A stretch of 64,000 nt of DNA from Nocardia uniformis NBRC 13702 (GTDB taxonomy: Bacteria; Actinomycetota; Actinomycetes; Mycobacteriales; Mycobacteriaceae): assembly GCF_001613345.1 (NCBI RefSeq), contig NZ_BDCE01000017.1, forward strand, positions 1-64,000. Direction: 5' to 3'. Shown piece by piece: positions 55,819-63,847 of this stretch (its first letter is position 1; each line of letters starts with the position of its first letter). The notes beneath the pieces were generated by a model, which saw only the letters and a program-made list of their open reading frames with translations, was not told the DNA's origin and did not search any database. A program made the translations under genes and the position numbers.

Positions 55819-55828
55819 AGTTCATCGC

Positions 55829-57400
55829 GTGACCTCCGAATCGAAGAACACCGGGGCGGCATCAAGTTCCGGGGATGAGTACACACAGACTTCCGATTCG
55901 GCGGCCAACAGGGGGAACCTGAGGCCGTCGGACGCTCCGGTCCTCGGGCCACGGCCCGTCTACCGGCCGCATATCGACAAGCACACCGCGCGCGCTTTCC
56001 GCCGCCCGAACGGGCTGCCCGGATCCTTCGGTCCGCGCCCCACCGGCGCGTCGACCACGCCGACGGCGGGTGAGCCCGAATTGCAGAACCGGCCGCCCGA
56101 GGGTGTGCTGGCCGAGGCCTTCGCCCGGCCCGCCGGTTCCAACGAAGTGCTGCAGCGCGATCCCGATGCCATCACCGATTCCACACCGTCCGCCCCGCCC
56201 GCCGATCCGTGGCGCGACCCGGATTCGGCGGCCCGGCTGGGCTCCCCCGCCATCGCCGTACCACGGCCGCGGGCGCTGGAGCCGGGCGCGGAGCTGACGG
56301 CCCGCGACGTGCTGTTCGGCGGCCGGGTGCAGCCGAGGGCACTGGCCAACCTGGCCGCGGTGGCGGTGGCCATCGGCCTGGTGGCGGGTCTGCTCGGCGG
56401 TGTGGTCGGTCTGTTCGCGGGTCAATCCACGTCATCGCTCACCTCGCGCAAGGTGACCCTGCAATCGGCGGGCGGTGATGAGGTCCCCACCGGTCAGATC
56501 GGCACGGTGGTGGACGCCGTAATGCCCGCCATGGTCACGGTGCGGGCCTGGGTCGGCGATTCCGGTTCCTCTGGGTCCGGTGTGGTGATCAGCGGCGAGG
56601 GCTACATCGTCACCAATAATCACGTGATCTCACTGGCCGCCAATGACAAGAGCGGCAAGGCCAATTTGCAGGTGGTGTTCTCCGATAACACCCGTGTACC
56701 GGCCGAGATCGTCGGCCGCGATGTGAAATCCGATCTGGCCGTACTCAAGGTCGATGTGAAGAATCTCTCGGTCATCCAGCTCGGCGATTCCCAGGATGTG
56801 AAAGTCGGCGACGACGTACTGGCCATCGGTTCGCCGCTGGGCCTGGAGAAGACCGTCACCTCCGGCATTGTCTCGGCGCTGAATCGGCCGGTGAAGGTCG
56901 GCGGTGAGGGCACCGATACCAATGCGACCCTCGATGCCGTGCAGACCGATGCCGCCATCAACCACGGCAACTCCGGTGGCGCGCTGGTGGATATGCAGGG
57001 CCGGTTGGTCGGTATCAATACCGCCATCAAGTCCGAGAGCGGCGGTTCGGTGGGCCTCGGTTTCGCCATTCCGGTGAATCAGGTCAAGCGCATCTCCGAG
57101 GGGTTGATCCAGAACGGCGAGGTGCATCATCCGCGCCTCGGCGTGAGCGCCAAGACCAAGATTGTCGCCAATGACGTGATGAGCGGCGCGGCCGTGGCCG
57201 ATGTGCAGGCGAACAGCCCGGCCGCCAAGGCGGGCATTGTGGAAGGCGACGTCATCGTGAAGGTCGGCGACCGTGAGGTCACCGGCCCCGAGGAACTGAC
57301 GGTCGCCGTGCAGTCCCATGAGATCGGTCAGACGGTGAATGTGCGATTGATCCGGGACGGCCGCGAGGTGGACGTACCGGTCACTCTCGAGTCGGATTAG
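55829..57400 (+). CDS. htrA: Membrane-anchored HtrA serine protease with PDZ domain
   Basis: 523 residues from GTG 55829. A 170-residue cytoplasmic Pro-rich region, one membrane helix (171-197), then an extracytoplasmic trypsin-like domain with triad His265, Asp302, Ser382 (NHGNSGGAL) and a C-terminal PDZ domain (about 405-515). Quality-control protease of the SigE regulon. A terminator follows. Confidence 0.96.
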   Translation: MTSESKNTGAASSSGDEYTQTSDSAANRGNLRPSDAPVLGPRPVYRPHIDKHTARAFRRPNGLPGSFGPRPTGASTTPTAGEPELQNRPPEGVLAEAFARPAGSNEVLQRDPDAITDSTPSAPPADPWRDPDSAARLGSPAIAVPRPRALEPGAELTARDVLFGGRVQPRALANLAAVAVAIGLVAGLLGGVVGLFAGQSTSSLTSRKVTLQSAGGDEVPTGQIGTVVDAVMPAMVTVRAWVGDSGSSGSGVVISGEGYIVTNNHVISLAANDKSGKANLQVVFSDNTRVPAEIVGRDVKSDLAVLKVDVKNLSVIQLGDSQDVKVGDDVLAIGSPLGLEKTVTSGIVSALNRPVKVGGEGTDTNATLDAVQTDAAINHGNSGGALVDMQGRLVGINTAIKSESGGSVGLGFAIPVNQVKRISEGLIQNGEVHHPRLGVSAKTKIVANDVMSGAAVADVQANSPAAKAGIVEGDVIVKVGDREVTGPEELTVAVQSHEIGQTVNVRLIRDGREVDVPVTLESD

Positions 57401-57411
57401 CCGTAAGGATG

Positions 57412-57443
57412 CCGGTGTGGGGTTTTTCGCGGCCCCACACCGG
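57412..57443 (+). terminator. Hairpin after htrA
   Basis: Eleven-base-pair perfect stem: 57412-57422 (CCGGTGTGGGG) and 57433-57443, with a T-rich 10-base loop. Confidence 0.75.
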
Positions 57444-57476
57444 GCCGGGAGCGCCACACACCGGTAGATTGGATCC

Positions 57477-57878
57477 GTGTTCAGCAATATCGGCTGGGGC
57501 GAGATGATGATCCTGCTCGTCGCGGCACTCGTCATTCTCGGCCCGGAGCGACTACCCGAGGCCATGCGCTGGACCGGCCGCACCCTGAGGCAGGTGCGCG
57601 ATTACGCGACCGGGGCGACGGCTCAGCTGAAACAGGAAATGGGACCGGAGTTCGACGAACTCCGTAAACCACTGGAACAGCTGAACGAACTACGCGGTAT
57701 GAATCCGCGCGCCATGGTGACCAAACACCTTCTCGACGGCGATGATTCATTTCTGACCGGAAAGTTCGATAAGCCGCTCACCGCCGGGAACAGCGCGAAC
57801 AGTGGGTATTCCATGCCGGAACCGCAGAAACCACTGGAGCGCAACGAACGTCCGCCCGTCGATCCCGACGCTACTTAG
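57477..57878 (+). CDS. tatB: Sec-independent translocase component TatB
   Basis: 133 residues from GTG 57477. N-terminal helix [20 protein letters not shown] followed by the GPERLPEA hinge, an amphipathic helix and a disordered tail. With TatA and TatC it exports folded proteins. Confidence 0.95.
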   Translation: MFSNIGWGEMMILLVAALVILGPERLPEAMRWTGRTLRQVRDYATGATAQLKQEMGPEFDELRKPLEQLNELRGMNPRAMVTKHLLDGDDSFLTGKFDKPLTAGNSANSGYSMPEPQKPLERNERPPVDPDAT

Positions 57879-57938
57879 TTTCGGCCAAGGTTAACCGGTC
57901 TAGACGCCAAGACCTGTTCAGGTATCTAGACTTCGGAC

Positions 57939-58775
57939 ATGTCGGCCGATGAGGTGGCACGGGTGTTCGCGATAGAGGACAAGGTCGAACGCCTCAAGGC
58001 GGCCACCGAGGGTGTGGCGGCCGCCCAGCAGACCATCAACGAACTCACCCGAATTCGCCGCGCCGTGATCCGCGAACTCCACGCCGAGGGCTGGACTTTC
58101 GCGAGAATCGGTACAGCGGCAGGACTTTCACGCGCTCGCATCCATCAGGTGAGCACACAGGGACCGGTACCCGAGGGCCTGTTCTTCGGCCACGGCCCGC
58201 TCACCATCATCACTCCGGATGTGCGCAGTTCCACGCGCTCCATCGCCCTGGTGGGTGCGCCGGATCCGGCTGCGCCGAACCGGCTGCTGGAGCTCATGCG
58301 CGAACTCGGCTTCACCGCCACCATCGAGCGCTTCCTGCCCGGCCGTCCCCTGAACCTCGACCGCGACGGCCTGATCGTGCTGGGCGGCCCGGAGCTCTCA
58401 CCGAGCCTGCGCTACCTGGTGGCCGCCGATCCCCGCCTGCGCCGCACGGTGGCCCGGGCCGGGCGGGTCCGTCGCGGAATCGAGGACCGCGCCGCCCGGC
58501 GCGTCTACAGACCGGGAGGCACCGAACCGTATGACATCGCCTATCTCGCAAGACTTCCGCGCCCGGACGCGCGCGGCACGGTGCTGGTGATCGACGGCCT
58601 GCATCCGCCCGCCTCCCTGGGCGCTATCCGACTGCTGGCGACCCGGCTGGCGACATTGCACGAACGCGCGGGCACACATCCGTTCTCAGCGGTCGTGGGC
58701 GTGCGCTACGACCGATCCACCGGCGAACCCATCGAAGCGGACCTGCTCACGCCGATCTACCGGCACGACCGTTGA
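57939..58775 (+). CDS. HTH protein with unknown C-terminal domain
   Basis: 278 residues. The first 70 hold a coiled helix and a helix-turn-helix (GWTFARIGTAAGLSRARIHQ), as in sigma region 4-like or small regulator proteins. The remainder looks like an alpha/beta sensor: SIALVGAPDPAA, RDGLIVLGGPELSP, VLVIDGLHPPAS. The pattern suggests a substrate-binding or TIR/SIR-like fold, but none is certain. Isolated gene; no phage genes nearby. Confidence 0.75.
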   Translation: MSADEVARVFAIEDKVERLKAATEGVAAAQQTINELTRIRRAVIRELHAEGWTFARIGTAAGLSRARIHQVSTQGPVPEGLFFGHGPLTIITPDVRSSTRSIALVGAPDPAAPNRLLELMRELGFTATIERFLPGRPLNLDRDGLIVLGGPELSPSLRYLVAADPRLRRTVARAGRVRRGIEDRAARRVYRPGGTEPYDIAYLARLPRPDARGTVLVIDGLHPPASLGAIRLLATRLATLHERAGTHPFSAVVGVRYDRSTGEPIEADLLTPIYRHDR

Positions 58776-58798
58776 GCGCCGGCCCTGACCATCGCCAT

Positions 58799-58917
58799 AG
58801 CGAGCCGCCATGCGGCACGCGAGCCCGCGCATTCCGTAGCGAGGCCGCGCATCCCGTAGCGAGCCCGCCATGCCGCACGCGAGCCCGCGCAATCCGTAGC
58901 GAGGCCGCGCATCCAGT
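58799..58917. repeat. Two tandem 59/60-bp units left of a palindromic repeat
   Basis: Unit 1 58799-58857, unit 2 58858-58917, about 95 percent alike by eye, each holding two CATTCC/CATCCC-like words and AGCGAG. A further partial unit runs into the palindromic repeat at 58946. Confidence 0.8.
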
Positions 58918-58945
58918 AGGGAGCCCGTCATTCCTCGGCGAGCCG

Positions 58946-59018
58946 TCATTCCGGCACGCTTTTAGCCGGAATCCACACTGCTGGAGTATGGATCCCGGCC
59001 AAAACACGCCAGGATGAC
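58946..59018. repeat. Dispersed palindromic repeat, full two-half copy
   Basis: Slightly diverged copy (CATTCCGGCACGCTTTTAGC, right half with CGGCCAAAACACGCC). Between the convergent HTH gene and gpgS. Confidence 0.88.
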
Positions 59019-59056
59019 GCGGGCGCGCTACCCCGCCGAGGTGACGAGGGCCGTTG

Positions 59057-59977
59057 TCAGGCCGCAGCCCAGGCGGGCCGCAGGTCCCGCATCGGCGGCC
59101 GGTCCGCCAGCGAGACCTCCGTGGTCAGAGCCGTGAATTCGCCTCCGATGAGCGGGAATTGGGTCAGCCCCGCACCGGAGTCGAGGATCCCGCTGCGCCC
59201 CAGCACCGTTCCGAGAATCTGGCGGCTCATTACGCCGAGATCCGACAGCGGCCGGTTACGGTGCGTGCGAACCCCGAGATTCACCTGTCCGATGGCGTCG
59301 ATCCCGTATCGATCGAAAGTATCGAGCAGCAGCCCGATTTCGACGCCGTAGCCCGGTGCGAACGGCACCGAGGTGAGCAGTTCCCGCGTTCCCGCGTACT
59401 CACCACCCAAGGGCTGCAACACCTTCGACAGTTCCGGCCGCAGTGCCGCCAGCAGCGGCCGCGCCACCAGTTCGGTGACCCGCCCGCCACCGTGCTCGTC
59501 GATACCGGTGTCATGGCGCAGCGGGCGTCGGTAGAAGGCCTTCACCAGCCGCATATCGTCCACCGTGAGCAGCGGTCCGAGCAGGTTCGGCACGAACATG
59601 GGATCCGGATCGATGAGATCGGAGTCCACAAACGCGATCAGGTCGCCGGTGGTGACCGCGAGGGATCGCCACAGCACCTCGCCCTTGCCCGGAACGGGTT
59701 CGAGTTCGGGTACGGCCTGTTCGCGGGTGCAGACCCGGGCTCCGGCGGCGCGAGCGCGTTCGACGGTGGCATCGGTGGAGCCGGAGTCCAGCACCACCAG
59801 TTCGTCCACCAGCGTGCCCAGCAGGGGGCGAATACTGGCGACCACGTCGGCGACGGTGTCCTGTTCGTTCAGTGCGGGCAGGACCACGGAGACGGTGCGG
59901 TCCTTCTTCGCGGCAATGAGTTCTTCGACCGTCCACTCGGGGTGGTCGAAACTGTGGGTGTATTCCCAGTCCGTCAT
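59057..59977 (-). CDS. gpgS: Glucosyl-3-phosphoglycerate synthase
   Basis: 306-residue GT81 enzyme. SVVLPALNEQDTVADVV starts the GT-A fold, the metal motif DSDL is in LIAFVDSDLIDPDP, and PFAPGYGVEIGLLLDTF is diagnostic. It makes the primer of methylglucose (or rhamnose) lipopolysaccharides from NDP-glucose and 3-phosphoglycerate. ATG 59977 (GAGGTC upstream) overlaps the folP2 stop. Confidence 0.95.
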   Translation of the reverse strand: MTDWEYTHSFDHPEWTVEELIAAKKDRTVSVVLPALNEQDTVADVVASIRPLLGTLVDELVVLDSGSTDATVERARAAGARVCTREQAVPELEPVPGKGEVLWRSLAVTTGDLIAFVDSDLIDPDPMFVPNLLGPLLTVDDMRLVKAFYRRPLRHDTGIDEHGGGRVTELVARPLLAALRPELSKVLQPLGGEYAGTRELLTSVPFAPGYGVEIGLLLDTFDRYGIDAIGQVNLGVRTHRNRPLSDLGVMSRQILGTVLGRSGILDSGAGLTQFPLIGGEFTALTTEVSLADRPPMRDLRPAWAAA

Positions 59978-60846
59978 ACGAGACCTCGCAGGGTGCGGGC
60001 GGGCGGGCGGAGACCCTGGATGGCGGCGATCATATCGACGACCTGTCGGGTCGCGCCGACCTCGTGCACCCGGAAAACACGGGCGCCCGCGGCGGCGGAC
60101 CAAGCCGTTGCTGCCAATGTGCCCTCCAATCGTTCGGATAGGCCGACACCGAGAGTCTCTCCGATGAAATCCTTATTGCTCAGCGCCATCAAGACCGGCC
60201 AGCCGGTGTTTACGAGATCGTCCAATGCCCGCAACAATTCCAGCCCGTGATAGGTGTTTTTGCCGAAATCGTGCGTGGGATCGATGAGAATCGAATCTTT
60301 TCCCACTCCGGCGGCGGCGGCCGCCTCGGCGGCCCGCACCACGGTTTCGGTGACCTCGGCCACCACATCGTCGTAGCGCACCCGATGCGGACGGGTACGC
60401 GGAATCGCGCCACCGGTGTGACTGCACACAATCCCCACACCCAGTTCGGCCGCGACCCCCACCAGATCCGGGTCGGCCCCCGCCCAGGTGTCATTGATCA
60501 GGTCCGCGCCCACGGCCACGGCCGCCCGCGCCACCCCGGCCCGCCAGGTATCCACACTGATCAACAGGTCCGGGTATCGCTCCCGAATGGCCGCCACAAA
60601 CGGCACCACCCGACGCGCCTCCTCGGCGGCGTCCACCTCGACCCCCGGCCCGGCCTTCACACCACCGATATCGACGAGATCGGCACCCTCGCGCACCGCC
60701 TGGGCAACCGCGGCCATGGCGGCCTCGTCGGTGAAGTGCGCACCCTTGTCATAGAAGGAATCCGGCGTCCGGTTCACAATCGCCATCACCAGCGCCCGAT
60801 CCGTCGCCACCGGCTTTCCGCACAATGTCGGCAACGGCGCACACAT
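59974..60846 (-). CDS. folP2: Dihydropteroate synthase homolog FolP2
   Basis: 290 residues with the DHPS fold: MAIVNRTPDSFYDKG, DIGGVKAGPG, SVDTWRAG, NDTWAG, DPTHDFGKN. The mycobacterial homolog encoded next to gpgS (Rv1207) is reported to lack normal DHPS activity, and its job is unknown. The 4-base overlap with gpgS is kept here, which argues for a shared role. The start is ATG 60846. Confidence 0.92.
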   Translation of the reverse strand: MCAPLPTLCGKPVATDRALVMAIVNRTPDSFYDKGAHFTDEAAMAAVAQAVREGADLVDIGGVKAGPGVEVDAAEEARRVVPFVAAIRERYPDLLISVDTWRAGVARAAVAVGADLINDTWAGADPDLVGVAAELGVGIVCSHTGGAIPRTRPHRVRYDDVVAEVTETVVRAAEAAAAAGVGKDSILIDPTHDFGKNTYHGLELLRALDDLVNTGWPVLMALSNKDFIGETLGVGLSERLEGTLAATAWSAAAGARVFRVHEVGATRQVVDMIAAIQGLRPPARTLRGLV

Positions 60847-60940
60847 GACCTCGACTGTACCTAGCGCTGTGCTGGACTTGCTGGGCAGCCGACCGGTTCG
60901 GCGGTGGGCCGCCTCATCGCCTCGGCGCGCGGCAGCCCGC

Positions 60941-60963
60941 CATGGTTTTGGCCGGAATCCACA
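60941..60963. repeat. Fragment of the palindromic repeat
   Basis: Only the inner part of one half (TTTTGGCCGGAATCCAC) remains, upstream of folP2. It is one of two copies not at a convergent junction. Confidence 0.6.
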
Positions 60964-61020
60964 AGTCGAAGACACCGCTCACCGAACCGACCGGGCGCTA
61001 TATCGCTTTTCGGCGGGCTT

Positions 61021-61857
61021 CTATCGACGCCTGTCCAGCTCGGCCCTGATCAACCTGCGCGCTGCGTCACCGTAAGCAGCCTGCCCAGCCAGTTGGGCGA
61101 ACAACCTACCGTACAGCGCGATTTCACCTGATTGGTTGATGGACAGCTCAGCGCTCACGGTCTCTACCAGCACGAGCCGGTTGTCGTACATGACGAAACC
61201 GTTGATAGACGGACCGTCGAGAGCGGCCCGCTCCGGCACGATCCCGAGCGCCACACGCGGCAGGGACATCACTGTTAGCAAATGTTCCAGCTGCCCCACC
61301 ATCACCGAATCATCTCCGACCGTGGTCTGTAGAGCCTGCTCCGCGATGACGAACGAGAACTTGCGGCTACCTCGGTGAAGGATGTGCTGACGTTCGATCC
61401 GAGCGGCTACGCCTTCGTCCAGGTCATCTGGGATTCGGTAGAACCGAATCATCCGACCTAGCACTTCCTCGACGTACGCGGGCGTTTGCAGCAGTCCGGG
61501 GATGACAACGGGTTGATACGAACGCAATTGGGACGCGGCGCGTTCGATCCGGCTCACCGCCTTCTGCTTGCGCCGGGTGCCGAGACCGAGCGCTCTGCGC
61601 CACTCCATGTACGCGGATTCGATATTCCTCAGCGTCGCAATCAGATCAGGCAGTCGATCATCGCTGTTCGTGTGATCACACCAGGATCGGAGATCGCCCT
61701 CAGTGGGTGTCTGCCTGCCGTACTCGAGCTTGCTGATCTTCGATTCGGGCCAGTTCGCCAGTCTGGCCAGCGCCCGGCCGGTCAGACCGGCATCACGACG
61801 AAGCTCCCGGAGCCGTAGCCCGAGAGCCTGTCGCTGTTCGTGTACTGCGCTGGTCAC
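61021..61857 (-). CDS. XRE-type HTH regulator with DUF5753 domain
   Basis: 278 residues from GTG 61857. HTH at about 14-62 (LTGRALARLANWPESKISKL), then the DUF5753 ligand-like domain (SYQPVVIPGLLQTPAYVEEV, SFVIAEQALQT, INGFVMYD). Such proteins are plentiful in Streptomyces and Nocardia and usually pair with a DUF397 partner; here the partner is DUF6879 upstream. The GTGA overlap shows tight coupling. Confidence 0.92.
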   Translation of the reverse strand: MTSAVHEQRQALGLRLRELRRDAGLTGRALARLANWPESKISKLEYGRQTPTEGDLRSWCDHTNSDDRLPDLIATLRNIESAYMEWRRALGLGTRRKQKAVSRIERAASQLRSYQPVVIPGLLQTPAYVEEVLGRMIRFYRIPDDLDEGVAARIERQHILHRGSRKFSFVIAEQALQTTVGDDSVMVGQLEHLLTVMSLPRVALGIVPERAALDGPSINGFVMYDNRLVLVETVSAELSINQSGEIALYGRLFAQLAGQAAYGDAARRLIRAELDRRR

Positions 61858-62384
61858 CGTGTCTGGAGAGCTACGTAGTCGGCATACGGCACGGCCGCCG
61901 ACCACACGTAGTCTCGAACCTCCTGACAGTAGGCAACGATCCGTTGATCCGACGTGGCGACCGAGCCCGCGATCTGACCGGAAGGTTTGAACACTGTGAC
62001 GGTGACCGTTTCGTCGTCGAGTAGCCACCAATCGAATGTGGTGAGTCGATTCGCGTCAACGAGATGTCGGGGCACGTATCCGATCTGCTCACCAGCCGCT
62101 GCGTTGAGCCGCGCTAGCTCCAGCTCCCACTGGATGTAATCGGTATGCGGAACCGTCACGACCCGGACGCGGCGCATTACCGCTCCACGCCCGGTCAGGC
62201 CCCGAACCGTGCTCAACCAGCCTTGGAACCAGCCGTAATTATCCTCGGAGCCACCTTCGAGCCAGTTGCGGAAGGCTTCGTTCTCCCCGGGAGAGTCGTA
62301 GCTATCCCGCAATTCGAGATGGAACGCTTCACGCTTGCTGGCACCGATCAGCCGTGTGTGTGCGCCGCTGTCAAGAAGCTGCAC
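61854..62384 (-). CDS. DUF6879 family protein
   Basis: 176 residues from GTG 62384 (GGGAG 8 bases upstream). The pattern AFHLELRDSYDSPGENEAF then RRVRVVTVPHTDYIQWELEL and TTFDWWLLDDETV is that of DUF6879, often beside XRE-DUF5753 genes. No catalytic motif is evident. It overlaps the small gene before it and the regulator after it. Confidence 0.8.
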   Translation of the reverse strand: MQLLDSGAHTRLIGASKREAFHLELRDSYDSPGENEAFRNWLEGGSEDNYGWFQGWLSTVRGLTGRGAVMRRVRVVTVPHTDYIQWELELARLNAAAGEQIGYVPRHLVDANRLTTFDWWLLDDETVTVTVFKPSGQIAGSVATSDQRIVAYCQEVRDYVWSAAVPYADYVALQTR

Positions 62385-62697
62385 CGTAGAACTCCCTTTC
62401 CCGCTTCGGTACCGTCACGGCCGCCTCGTTCGGTTCAATCTCCATCTGCGCCAGCACTTCTGGATCAGTAACAGGGTCGCCACTCACCAGGAAGGTACCC
62501 CGCCCGGTATCAGTGAGCGGTGAACCGATGAACGTATCGTGATCGGCGAAACCCAGCAGTAGATGCGGGATTTCGACCGTTCCGAGTTTGTCTGTGCGCC
62601 AACCCTGCGTGACGAAATGATCTTCGGCGTCATAGAGCGACGGACACGTATCGCCGGGGGTGCCGCCCCTGCCCAGAAATCGCAACTTCTTGCTCAT
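62371..62697 (-). CDS. Small hypothetical protein, first gene of the DUF6879/XRE operon
   Basis: 108 residues from ATG 62697 (GGGAGG 7 bases upstream). RFLGRGGTPGDTCPSLYDAE then VEIPHLLLGFADHD and GRGTFLVSGDPVTDPEVLAQ. It resembles small partner proteins found at the head of DUF6879 loci. Overlaps DUF6879 by 14 bases. Function unknown. Confidence 0.75.
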   Translation of the reverse strand: MSKKLRFLGRGGTPGDTCPSLYDAEDHFVTQGWRTDKLGTVEIPHLLLGFADHDTFIGSPLTDTGRGTFLVSGDPVTDPEVLAQMEIEPNEAAVTVPKREREFYGAAS

Positions 62698-62917
62698 TCT
62701 CGTTCCTCCCACTCGGCGCGTGATGGGTGTCGTCACGCCTCACCAATCATCCCGCTCAGTTTCCGATTCCGGACCCGAACGAGGCTAACCTAGAAAACTC
62801 GAGAAAACTTCTGGAGCCGGTACCGACCGTGCACCTAGCGTCGAATCAGGCGTTCGGGACCGGTTCAGTCGGCGCGACCCGAACCTCTCGGCAACGACGC
62901 ACGGCAAAGGGGATCAG

Positions 62918-63184
62918 ATGGCGTTCACCGAATCCGAAGCCAAGGTGCTCGGCGCGCTGGCTGGATCTACACGCATGGAGGGGCTGACCGTCCGGCAGTT
63001 GTGTGAGCGAACCGCGTTGTCGGCCGGGACGGTTCGTACCGCGCTGCACCAGATGACCTACAACGGATTGACGCTCGGCACCCGGCAGAGTCCGGTGCTG
63101 TGGCGGGCATCCGACCGTGGTCGGTCTATCGTCACCAGTCACCCCGCACTGCGGGAATTCGTGCCGTCGAAGGCTTCGCCATGA
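62918..63184 (+). CDS. Small winged-helix DNA-binding protein
   Basis: 88 residues from ATG 62918 (AAAGGGG upstream). A MarR/IclR-like winged helix fills the protein (LTVRQLCERTALSAGTVRTA then wing LGTRQSPVLWRASDRG). Divergent from the DUF6879 operon across 220 bases. Its stop overlaps the next start (ATGA). Confidence 0.8.
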   Translation: MAFTESEAKVLGALAGSTRMEGLTVRQLCERTALSAGTVRTALHQMTYNGLTLGTRQSPVLWRASDRGRSIVTSHPALREFVPSKASP

Positions 63185-63579
63185 GACCTCGACCGACCGC
63201 CGTAGGGTACATCTGCCGTGAGGTGTCCGGCATCCGCCTGGAATGGGATGAATTCAGGATCCGAAGTCTCGCAGCGAGATTCGGATACGACTACGCCAAA
63301 ACCATCGTGCTCGGCTCAGGAACCTCGGACCGGATCGCGCGGTTGATCGACAGCGTCCGGCGCACCGATGCCGAAGCCGTATTCGTGCCCAGCGAAACGC
63401 ATTTCCTCGGTAGCCGTGCCCCGGCTGAGCTGATCCGGATAGCCGATGTGAACACCGTAGATACCGCGAACACCTATGCCCGGTGGATCGACACCGAAGA
63501 GGCCAATGCCGCGACGTGCGGCAACGCCGTGCATCTCCAGGATAGAACCGAGCAGTGGAGGGAGGTGCAGAGTGGATGA
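63181..63579 (+). CDS. Resolvase-like-fold small protein without catalytic Ser
   Basis: 132 residues from ATG 63181. AVGYICREVSGIRLEWDEFR and DRIARLIDSVRRTDAEAVFV then VPSETHFLG follow the strand order of serine-recombinase N-terminal domains, yet the catalytic Ser and the SG-RP motif are missing and there is no DNA-binding tail. It may be a regulatory derivative. The assignment to this fold is inference. Confidence 0.6.
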   Translation: MRPRPTAVGYICREVSGIRLEWDEFRIRSLAARFGYDYAKTIVLGSGTSDRIARLIDSVRRTDAEAVFVPSETHFLGSRAPAELIRIADVNTVDTANTYARWIDTEEANAATCGNAVHLQDRTEQWREVQSG

Positions 63580-63688
63580 GGCGAGGAAGCCCGGCCCGCA
63601 GGGGCAGGCGCACGATAATTGGAACGTCGCGGTGAACGGCGACGACGACGGCCAAGACGACAAGCCGCGCGGTACGCGGCGGCGATAG
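63572..63688 (+). CDS. 38-aa charged peptide, end of the winged-helix operon
   Basis: GTG 63572 overlaps the previous gene by 8 bases and has GGGAGG 6 bases before it. The product has an Asp-rich middle (NGDDDGQDDK) and a basic end (RGTRRR). The start overlap and ribosome site support a real gene. Function unknown. Confidence 0.6.
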   Translation: MDEARKPGPQGQAHDNWNVAVNGDDDGQDDKPRGTRRR

Positions 63689-63847
63689 ACGCCCGGATTC
63701 ACGCCCACCCTGATCGGGAGTCTTCTGCCAGTGCAGGCAAGGCAGCCGCCCGCCTGTGTCCTGTGGGCCTGCGACCACCGGACGGCAGGGCCGCGAACCT
63801 GCCGTCGCGGAGCGGCGGCCGAAGGCACAGCAGACACACCAGGCAGA

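Noticed and set aside
63689..63847. tRNA or small RNA before dapE
   Set aside because: Some GC-rich inverted pieces, but no cloverleaf or T-loop sequence could be formed.
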